Source: Sphingomonas sp.
GTDB lineage: Bacteria; Pseudomonadota; Alphaproteobacteria; Sphingomonadales; Sphingomonadaceae
Length of the DNA stretch: 64,000 nucleotides
Direction of reading: 5' to 3'
Assembly: GCF_024508665.1 (NCBI RefSeq)
Contig: NZ_JANINP010000006.1
Span: 496,001 to 560,000, forward strand
Positions within the stretch are counted from its first letter, which is position 1; every line of letters begins with the position of its first letter. Both the position numbers and the translations under genes were made by a program. Below, one piece after another: positions 10,657 through 18,127 of the stretch. The notes beneath the pieces were generated by a model. That model ran no database searches. It was not told where the DNA came from and saw nothing but the letters and a program-made list of their open reading frames with translations.

Positions 10657-11304
10657 TCAGTCCAACCCTGCGCGGATCGCAGCGCCGGCGACGAACGGCG
10701 CTCCTGCCACCAGCACCAGGCTGACTGCCGCCAGCAGTTTGAGCGCACCGATGCCGCCATCGAGACTGCCCGCGCCGAAGATCAGCAGCGGGACCGCGAG
10801 CGGCAGCAATAGCAAGCCGGCGATCGCGCCGGCGCCGCGCAGCCCAGCGACCAACGCGCCGGTCGCAAGCGCAAGCGCGGCCAGGCCGGGAGTGCCGATC
10901 AGCAGGCCGATTTCTACCCGGACCAGCGTCTCGGTGGAGAGATCGAGCAACGCCGCCGCGGGAAGAGCCGCGATCAGAACCGGCGGTGCGAAAGCGAGCC
11001 AGTGCGCGATCAGCTTGGCGAAGGCGATCGTCGCGGCGGACTGGCCGCGGGTCAGCAACTGGTCGATCACGCCGCTGGCCATGTCCGGCGCAACCAGGCG
11101 CTCGATCGGAATTAGCGCGGCAAGAAGGGCGGCCGCCCACAACACGCCACCGCCGACCCGCGCGAGCAATTTGGCGTCGGGGCCGATCGCGAAAGGAAAC
11201 AGGATCGCGACGAGCAGGAAGAACGCGACCGGCAGCAAAGCCCCGCCGCCGATCCAGGCCCGACGCAGGTCGCGGGCGATGAGCGAGGCGAGGATCGAGC
11301 TCAC
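10657..11304 (-). CDS. ccmB: heme exporter protein CcmB
   Basis: Six-TM protein, LIARDLRRAWIGGGALLPVAFFLLVAILFPFAIGP; overlaps ccmA. Confidence 0.93.
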   Translation of the reverse strand: MSSILASLIARDLRRAWIGGGALLPVAFFLLVAILFPFAIGPDAKLLARVGGGVLWAAALLAALIPIERLVAPDMASGVIDQLLTRGQSAATIAFAKLIAHWLAFAPPVLIAALPAAALLDLSTETLVRVEIGLLIGTPGLAALALATGALVAGLRGAGAIAGLLLLPLAVPLLIFGAGSLDGGIGALKLLAAVSLVLVAGAPFVAGAAIRAGLD

Positions 11305-11894
11305 GCCACGTTATCCAAATGGGGCAGGCTCCGGGAAAGATCGATCGTGATCGCATCGGGCAAAGTGATCGGCGTGTGGCTTGCGACCAGGATCGCGCCG
11401 CCCGAGGCGCGATGCGTGGCGATCGCGGTTTCGAGCAAAGAGAGTGCGGCTTTGTCCAACCCGTTGGCCGGCTCGTCGAGCAGCCAGAGCGGTGCCCCGC
11501 TGGCGATAATGCGGGCGATCGCGGCGCGGCGGCGCTGGCCGGTCGAAAGCAGGCGGACCGGGATGTCGGCCAGTTCGGCCAGAGCAAGCGCTTCGAGCGC
11601 GGCCCCGACCTTGCCGACCGTACCATCCAGCCCCGCCCAGAAAGCGAGCGCGCGGGCCAGCGGCAATTCCTCGTCGAGCGAGGCTTGCTCGGTCAGCAAT
11701 GCACGCGGCGCGTCGCCGGTGATGCGGCCGGCGGCCGGAGCAAGCAGTCCGGCGGCGAGGCGGATCAGGCTCGACTTGCCGATGCCGTTGGGGCCGGTGA
11801 CCAGTGCCGCATCACCGGTTCCGAGCGCGAAGGACAGGTCCTCGAACAGCGCGCGGCCGCCGCGAATGCAGGTGACGGAAGAGAAACTCAGCAT
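11301..11894 (-). CDS. ccmA: heme ABC exporter ATP-binding protein CcmA
   Basis: VTGPNGIGKSSLIRLAAGLL Walker A, LSTGQRRRAAIARI signature, LWLLDEPANGLD Walker B. Confidence 0.95.
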   Translation of the reverse strand: MLSFSSVTCIRGGRALFEDLSFALGTGDAALVTGPNGIGKSSLIRLAAGLLAPAAGRITGDAPRALLTEQASLDEELPLARALAFWAGLDGTVGKVGAALEALALAELADIPVRLLSTGQRRRAAIARIIASGAPLWLLDEPANGLDKAALSLLETAIATHRASGGAILVASHTPITLPDAITIDLSRSLPHLDNVA

Positions 11895-11914
11895 GCGCGC
11901 CCGCCCCGCTCGTA

Positions 11915-11931
11915 CCCCCGCTTTCGCGGGG
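11915..11931. repeat. short hairpin repeat upstream of ccmA
   Basis: CCCCCGCTTTCGCGGGG. Confidence 0.6.
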
Positions 11932-11967
11932 ATGACGACAGGCGAGACGTGGATGATGCGAGAGAGC

Positions 11968-12384
11968 TCACGCTTCATCCTCCAGCCGGTGCATATCTTC
12001 GTCGCTCAGCCCGAAATGGTGCCCGACTTCATGGATCACGATATGCCGCACGAGTGTCGACAGATCTTCGCCATCCTCGATCCATTCGTCGAGAATCGCG
12101 CGGCGGTATAGATGGATGCGGTCGGGCATCGCGCCCGATTCCATCGACGATTTCTCGCCGATAGGACGGCCGTGGTAGACGCCGGTCAGATCGAATGGGC
12201 TCTCGATATCGAGCGCCTTCAGCGTCTCGTCATCGGCAAAATCCTCGACGATCAGCACGACGTCGCCGAGATGGCGGCGAAACTCGTCGGGCAGCGCCGC
12301 GAGCGTGCGGCGTGCGATCGCCTCGATCTCTTGTGCGCTTGGCGCGACATGTGCGCCCTCTTGCCCGCTCATGACGAGCGGCAT
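11968..12384 (-). CDS. metallopeptidase family protein (zincin-like)
   Basis: [22 protein letters not shown]; HExxH zinc motif. Confidence 0.9.
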   Translation of the reverse strand: MPLVMSGQEGAHVAPSAQEIEAIARRTLAALPDEFRRHLGDVVLIVEDFADDETLKALDIESPFDLTGVYHGRPIGEKSSMESGAMPDRIHLYRRAILDEWIEDGEDLSTLVRHIVIHEVGHHFGLSDEDMHRLEDEA

Positions 12385-12424
12385 AGGCCGTTATCCATCG
12401 CGGCGGCAAGCAAGGGAGAAGGCG

Positions 12425-12715
12425 ATGGTCGAACAACTGACCGACGAGGAACGGGGTGAGGCGCTCGATGAACTCGACGAATGGGATTATGACGAAGGCC
12501 GCGACGCGATCAGCCGCAGCATCACCTTCGCCGATTTCAGCGAGGCGTTCGCGTTCATGACGCGTGTCGCGCTGCTGGCCGAAAAGCACGACCACCATCC
12601 CGAATGGTCGAACGTGTGGAACCGCGTCGACATCACCTTGACCACGCACGATGCCGGCGGATTGTCGCATCGCGACATCGCGATGGCGGAAGCGATCGAC
12701 GAGCTGGTGGATTAG
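12425..12715 (+). CDS. phhB: 4a-hydroxytetrahydrobiopterin dehydratase
   Basis: [40 protein letters not shown] is diagnostic of pterin-4a-carbinolamine dehydratase. Confidence 0.95.
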   Translation: MVEQLTDEERGEALDELDEWDYDEGRDAISRSITFADFSEAFAFMTRVALLAEKHDHHPEWSNVWNRVDITLTTHDAGGLSHRDIAMAEAIDELVD

Positions 12716-12732
12716 CGACAGTCGCAATCCGT

Positions 12733-13470
12733 CTAACGGATATCCTCATAGCCCTTGGTGGCGGGCTTGCCGCGGAAGACGATCGAGAAATAATTGAGGA
12801 AATAGATGCCGGCGATCTTGGCGAAGCCCTGTTTCTTCATCCGCCTTCCCGAGGTGGGCATCACGAAGCGCGGGGAGAACAGCACCTTGCCCTGCTGCTT
12901 GGCGCGCTTGGCGATGTCGACATCCTCACCGTAGAATTCGATCGAGCTGTCGAACCCGCCCATCCGTTCGAGCACGTCCCGCGGGATCGCGAAATTGCCG
13001 CCGACCATCATATAACCGGTGATGTTGTAGAGCGGCCGCGCGGCGACGAACCAACCGCTTGAGACCTTGTTGCGCAGGCCGCTGAGGTCGTAAAAACTGT
13101 ACGGCCCCGACAGGCAGGCCAGATCGTTCCGGTTTTCGAACTGCTCCCAGATCTGCTCGATCCAGCCAGCGGGCGGATGCGTATCGGCATCGACATAGGC
13201 CAGGATATCGCCGGAGGCCGACAGGAAGCCGCGCTGGCGTGCCCGGGTAATCCCTTTTTCCGGCTCGAACACATAGGTGACGCCGGGATAGCGCTCGATC
13301 ACTTCCCGGGTGCGGTCGGTGCTGTTGTTGTCGACGACGATGATTTCAGCCGCCTTGCCGGCGACGTTACGCATTACCGCGTCGAGGCAGGCGGGGAGAT
13401 ATTCCTCCTCGTTATAAGCGGGGATGATCAGGCTGATGGTCGGCCTTCGCTCTGGGGTCACGCCGGGCAT
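12733..13470 (-). CDS. glycosyltransferase family 2
   Basis: ISLIIPAYNEEEYLPACLDAV...AEIIVVDNNSTDRT...AYVDADTHPP. Confidence 0.93.
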   Translation of the reverse strand: MPGVTPERRPTISLIIPAYNEEEYLPACLDAVMRNVAGKAAEIIVVDNNSTDRTREVIERYPGVTYVFEPEKGITRARQRGFLSASGDILAYVDADTHPPAGWIEQIWEQFENRNDLACLSGPYSFYDLSGLRNKVSSGWFVAARPLYNITGYMMVGGNFAIPRDVLERMGGFDSSIEFYGEDVDIAKRAKQQGKVLFSPRFVMPTSGRRMKKQGFAKIAGIYFLNYFSIVFRGKPATKGYEDIR

Positions 13471-13600
13471 GTTTCGCTAGTGCCGCAATATCCGCTTCCT
13501 GGCCAGAGCAAGAGCATGGTAAAACCAGAGATATTCGCCGGCTAGGGTCCCGCGCATGTCGCGCTCGCGATCAGCGCCATAGGCCGCGGCGGGCGCCGCG

Positions 13601-14521
13601 TCAAAGCGCCAGCGACCAGGTCTGGCCGATCAGGTCCTGGCCGAATGAATGATGCGGCGCTTCGTCCACCAGCACGAAACCGGCGCGTTCATATATCTGG
13701 CGCGCGGCGGTGAGGACGCTATTGGTCCAAAGATCGAGCCGCTTGTATCCGGCCGCGCGCGCGCGATCGACGCAGGCCGCGACCAACATCTTGCCGACGC
13801 CGGTCCCGCGCGCGTCGCGCTCGACATAGAGCAGGCGCAATTTGCCCACGTCCGGTTCGTCACCATGAACCAGGAAGATCGAGCCCGCCATCCGGCCGTC
13901 CATCTCCGCTATCCACGCGGCGTCGCGAGCGGGATCGAAGGACTGGTGGAAGTCGGCAAGGATGCGCGCGACCAGCGCCTCATAGTCGCTATTCCAGCCA
14001 TATTCCTCCGCATAGAGGATCGCCTGTCGAGCGATCACCATGCCGAGGTCGCCGGGCCGAAGTCTGCGCAGGATGGGCCCGGATGGGTCTTCCTCGAACA
14101 CACGGGTAATCGTGCTCGCCGCCGAAAGCATCGCCGCGCGCCGGAATGGCGGCAATTCGTCCAGCAGCGCGCCAATCGCGCGGCGCGTGTTGTTTTCCAA
14201 AGCGGTAAAGGCTGCCCGGCCTTGATCGGTGAGCGCCAGCAATTGATGGCGACCATGCGATGGGTCGTCGCGCGTCGCGACCAGGCCGCGATTGGCGAAC
14301 CGCTTGATCGTGCGGCTGATCTGCGCCGGATCGAGACGGAGCGCGCGGGCGATCTCGGCGCCGGTCGGGTCGGACCGATTGGCCAGCTCGTAGAGAACGC
14401 GGGCCTCGCTCAGGGTGAACGGGCTGTCATCGAGATGCGCGTCGAGCAGTCCGAGTCGGCTGGTATAGACTCGGTTGAATGCGCGTAGCGCGGCCACATC
14501 CCGCTCCTGTCGAATCGTCAT
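13601..14521 (-). CDS. MarR-type HTH / GNAT acetyltransferase fusion
   Basis: N-term winged-HTH (RALRLDPAQISRTIKRFANRGLVATRDDPSHGRHQLLALTDQG), C-term GNAT (RLLYVERDARGTGVGKMLVAACVDRARAAGYKRLDLWTNSVL). Confidence 0.93.
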   Translation of the reverse strand: MTIRQERDVAALRAFNRVYTSRLGLLDAHLDDSPFTLSEARVLYELANRSDPTGAEIARALRLDPAQISRTIKRFANRGLVATRDDPSHGRHQLLALTDQGRAAFTALENNTRRAIGALLDELPPFRRAAMLSAASTITRVFEEDPSGPILRRLRPGDLGMVIARQAILYAEEYGWNSDYEALVARILADFHQSFDPARDAAWIAEMDGRMAGSIFLVHGDEPDVGKLRLLYVERDARGTGVGKMLVAACVDRARAAGYKRLDLWTNSVLTAARQIYERAGFVLVDEAPHHSFGQDLIGQTWSLAL

Positions 14522-14605
14522 CTCGCTTCATCCGCCATGTTGATCGAATCAACATTATAGGATGATGACTGAATCAACAATACGCGTATATTGGGCTGGC
14601 CTCGG

Positions 14606-15400
14606 CTAGTCCCGGCTGCCGATTCCGCGCCGCATCATCTTCCTCAACTGGCCCGGCATCCAGCGCGCTGCGAATTTCATGCGGAAGGCGGTCTTGCCGA
14701 CATAGGTGTGGACGGCATCGCCATGGACCGCGTTCCACGCCGCGTCCGCGACGTCGGCGGCGCTGCTCAGTTCCAACCCGCCCTCGGTCACCGTCTCGCG
14801 AATAGTGCGATTGCTGCCCTCGATCGGTCCCTGGAGCAGGGGCGTGTCGATAAAGGCGGGGACGAGGTCGCGGACCTTGATGCCGTCGCCATACCATTCG
14901 CCGTCGAGCGCCTCAGTCAACGAGCGCACGCCGAACTTGGTCGCCGAATAGACCGACAGGCCGGCCGAGCCGTAGATCGCCGAGGCCGAGGCGGTGTTGA
15001 GCAGGCAGGATCCCGGCGTCTTGGCCAGATAGGCATGGCCGATCTTGGCGCCGTTGAGCACGCCGACCAGGTTGATCTGGACGACACGGTCGAGATCCTC
15101 GAAGCTCATCTCGGCGATCGGGCCGCCGGTGCCGATGCCGGCGTTGTTGAACAGCACGTCGAGCCGCCCGCCGGTCTTCGACGTGAAATCGTCGAGGTCG
15201 GTCTTCCACGAATCGCGATCGCGCACGTCCATGATGTAGGTGTCGCTCATGCCCACGGGCAGCAATGCCGCGGTTTCGCTCAGCCCCTTGGCGTTGACGT
15301 CGGCCAGACCGACACGCCAGCCCTCGCGCGCGAAACGCTGCGCGACGGCGCGTCCGATGCCCGATCCACCACCGGTGATGAAGATTGCCTTCGTTTCCAT
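14606..15400 (-). CDS. SDR family oxidoreductase
   Basis: IFITGGGSGIGRAVAQRFAREG; LFNNAGIG; YSATKFGVRSLTEAL. Confidence 0.95.
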   Translation of the reverse strand: METKAIFITGGGSGIGRAVAQRFAREGWRVGLADVNAKGLSETAALLPVGMSDTYIMDVRDRDSWKTDLDDFTSKTGGRLDVLFNNAGIGTGGPIAEMSFEDLDRVVQINLVGVLNGAKIGHAYLAKTPGSCLLNTASASAIYGSAGLSVYSATKFGVRSLTEALDGEWYGDGIKVRDLVPAFIDTPLLQGPIEGSNRTIRETVTEGGLELSSAADVADAAWNAVHGDAVHTYVGKTAFRMKFAARWMPGQLRKMMRRGIGSRD

Positions 15401-15551
15401 CCTCGCTCCCCTTGATCTCGTCATGTCGGACGTGTTCCGGCATCCAACCATCCCCAAGCCACAGGCTTGCGGCACGTTGGACCCCGGAACAAGTCCGGGG
15501 TGACGAATTTGGCGGTTTGACCCTATCGCTCAGCTCCCGCACAACGGCGCC

Positions 15552-16325
15552 GTGAGCACGCAGGGCCCTTCTCTCGAACTAAGCGGCGTAACCAAATCCT
15601 ATCCAGGCGGCACTGTCGCGGTAGACGACGTCTCGGTCGAGATCGCCGGCGGCAGCTTCGTCGCACTGGTCGGCAGTTCGGGGTCGGGCAAGTCGACGCT
15701 GCTCAAGACGATCAACGGGCTGATCGAGCCGAGCAAGGGCAGCATCGCGATCGACGGGCAGGCGATCGACGTCGAGGATCGCTTCCGGCTGCGGCGGCGG
15801 ATCGGCTATGTCTTCCAGAATATCGGACTGTTCCCCCATCTGACGGTTGCAGAGAATGTCGCGATCGGGCTCAGGCTGGAGGGCGAGAAGAACCCCCGCA
15901 CGCGCGTTGCCGAGTTGCTCGGACTGGTCGATCTGCCGGCCGATTTCGCCGAGCGGATGCCCGACGCCTTGTCGGGCGGCCAGCGTCAGCGTGTCGGCGT
16001 GGCGCGTGCCTTGGCGACGGAGCCGCGCCTGCTGCTGATGGACGAGCCGTTCGGCGCGCTCGATCCGGTCACGCGCGACCAATTGGGCGGCGCGATCCGC
16101 GCGTTGCATGATCGGCTCGGGCTGACCACCATCATGGTCACGCACGACATGGCCGAGGCGCTGCTGCTCGCCGACCGCGTGCTGGTGATGGAAAGGGGAC
16201 GGATCGTTGCCGATGCAACCCCGTATGGGCTGTTAGCAGGGCAGGGCGGGGCGGAGGCGCAGGCGTTGGTCGCGGTGCCGCGCGAGCAGATGAGGCGATT
16301 GGCTGCGCTGGAATCAGAGTCGTGA
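15552..16325 (+). CDS. osmoprotectant/quaternary-amine type ABC transporter ATP-binding protein
   Basis: LVGSSGSGKSTLLKTINGLIEPSKG, LSGGQRQRVGVARAL, LLLMDEPFGALDP; adjacent OpuB-type permease/SBP. Confidence 0.93.
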   Translation: MSTQGPSLELSGVTKSYPGGTVAVDDVSVEIAGGSFVALVGSSGSGKSTLLKTINGLIEPSKGSIAIDGQAIDVEDRFRLRRRIGYVFQNIGLFPHLTVAENVAIGLRLEGEKNPRTRVAELLGLVDLPADFAERMPDALSGGQRQRVGVARALATEPRLLLMDEPFGALDPVTRDQLGGAIRALHDRLGLTTIMVTHDMAEALLLADRVLVMERGRIVADATPYGLLAGQGGAEAQALVAVPREQMRRLAALESES

Positions 16326-16337
16326 GGGGGCCGCTCC

Positions 16338-16473
16338 AATTCCTCCCCGCTCGCGGGGAGGGGGACCAGCCGAAGGCTGGTGGAGAGGGCGCGCCACAAG
16401 CGGCACCCCTTGAGGCCTACCCCCTCCACCATCGCTGGCGCGATGGTCCCCCTCCCCGTGCCGGGGAGGATTT
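16338..16473. repeat. intergenic palindromic repeat, family B copy 1
   Basis: ATTCCTCCCCGCTCGCGGGGAGGGGGACCAGC...CCATCGCTGGCGCGATGGTCCCCCTCCCCGTGCCGGGGAGGATT: inverted outer arms with nested hairpins. Confidence 0.75.
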
Positions 16474-16476
16474 CAA

Positions 16477-18042
16477 GTGACCGACTTCCTCGATGCCCTC
16501 GCGCGCGTGCCGGATCTCCTCGCACAACATCTCCTCCTCGCGATGAGCGCGCTGGTTCTCGGAATCATCCTCAGCCTGCCGCTAGCCGTTTGGTCGGCGC
16601 GCGTGCCCTCGGTCGGTCGGATCGCGCTCGGCTTCGCCAGCCTAATCCAGACCATACCGAGCCTCGCGCTGCTGGCGCTGTTCTATCCGATCCTGCTGTC
16701 GCTCTCGACCCTGGTCGGTGGCGGAATTCCCGCGTTAGGCTTCCTTCCCTCGCTCCTCGCGCTGACGCTCTATGCCTTGCTGCCGATTCTCAGGAACGGG
16801 GTGACGGGACTCGCCGGGATCGATCCAGCGGTAATCGAGGCGGCCGACGGCGTCGGGATGACGGCGTGGCAGAAATTGCGGCTAGTCGAGGCGCCGTTGG
16901 TCGCACCGGTGCTGATGGCCGGGATTCGAACCGCCGCGGTATGGACGATCGGCGCAGCGACTCTGTCCACCACGGTCGGCCAGCCGAGCCTGGGCGATAT
17001 GATCTTCGCCGGGCTGCAAACGCAGAATTGGGCGTTGGTTCTCGCCGGGTGCACAGCCGCAGCGGGATTGGCGCTCGCAGTCGACGCGCTGCTTGGCGTG
17101 ATCGAGCGCGGCATCGCGCGGCGCGGGCGGGGTGGCCCGTGGATCGCGTTCGGTCTGCTCGCGCTCGGCGTCGTGGTTGCCTTGCTCCCGGCGCTCCCGG
17201 TCCGGCAGGAAACGGTGACGATCGGCGCCAAGGGCTTTTCCGAGCAATATATCCTGGCGCGGATGATCGGCCATCGGCTCGAGGCGGCAGGCTATCGCGT
17301 CCGCTATAAGGAAGGGCTGGGGTCCGGCGTCATGTTCGCGGCGCTGACGTCGAGCGACGTCGATGTCGCGGTCGACTATACCGGCACGATCTGGACCAAC
17401 GAGATGAAACGGACCGACACGCCGCCGCGCGATGCGATGCTGGCGGCGATCCGAATCTGGCAGCAGAAACAGGGGCTGAACCTGCTTGGGCGGATGGGGT
17501 TCGAAAATGCCTATGCCTTCGCGATGCGTGGCGATCGGGCCAAGGCGCTGGGGATCGCCGGTCTCGACGATCTGGTGGCGAAGGCGCCGGAGCTGCAATT
17601 CGGCGCCGATCTCGAATTCCTCGAACGCCCCGAATGGAAAGCGGTGCGCGCCGCCTATCCGATCCGGTTCGGGTCGGCCCATGCCTATAGTCCCACCTTC
17701 ATGTATCGCGCGCTGGAAAGCGGGCAGGCCGATGTGATCTCGGCTTTCTCGTCCGACGGGCGGATCGCCGCCGACAAGCTGACCGTGCTGAGCGATCCCA
17801 GGGGCGCTATCCCCAATTACGACGCGATCCTGATCATCGCGCCGCGCTACGCGAAGGATGCGCGGATGATCGCGGCGTTGAAACCGCTGATCGGGCGGGT
17901 GCCGGTCGAGGCGATGCGCGAGGCCAATTACATGGTCGATCGCGATGTGGGGAAGGTGACCCCGGACGCGGCGGCGCAGTGGCTGGAGAAGCGGGTGGGG
18001 TTGCAGGCGGTAGCGCAGAAGCCGGCCTCTCGACGCGGCTAA
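16477..18042 (+). CDS. ABC transporter permease / substrate-binding fusion (OpuBB-OpuBC type)
   Basis: N-term five or six TM permease (AVWSARVPSVGRIALGFASLIQTIPSLALLALF), C-term periplasmic SBP (VTIGAKGFSEQYILARMIGHRLEAAGYRV...DVAVDYTGTIWTN). Confidence 0.93.
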   Translation: MTDFLDALARVPDLLAQHLLLAMSALVLGIILSLPLAVWSARVPSVGRIALGFASLIQTIPSLALLALFYPILLSLSTLVGGGIPALGFLPSLLALTLYALLPILRNGVTGLAGIDPAVIEAADGVGMTAWQKLRLVEAPLVAPVLMAGIRTAAVWTIGAATLSTTVGQPSLGDMIFAGLQTQNWALVLAGCTAAAGLALAVDALLGVIERGIARRGRGGPWIAFGLLALGVVVALLPALPVRQETVTIGAKGFSEQYILARMIGHRLEAAGYRVRYKEGLGSGVMFAALTSSDVDVAVDYTGTIWTNEMKRTDTPPRDAMLAAIRIWQQKQGLNLLGRMGFENAYAFAMRGDRAKALGIAGLDDLVAKAPELQFGADLEFLERPEWKAVRAAYPIRFGSAHAYSPTFMYRALESGQADVISAFSSDGRIAADKLTVLSDPRGAIPNYDAILIIAPRYAKDARMIAALKPLIGRVPVEAMREANYMVDRDVGKVTPDAAAQWLEKRVGLQAVAQKPASRRG

Positions 18043-18115
18043 GCCGCGTCGGACGGCGCCTTTGGCGCCGCCGGCCGGGCCGGCGCGTCTCCCTGAATAG
18101 CACCGCTATTCAGGG
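18031..18115. terminator. tandem hairpins between convergent genes (bidirectional terminator candidate)
   Basis: CGACGCGGCT-a-AGCCGCGTCG (spans stop codon), GGCGCC-ttt-GGCGCC, CCCTGAATAG-caccg-CTATTCAGGG. Confidence 0.65.
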
Positions 18116-18127
18116 GCGCGCTCGGCC

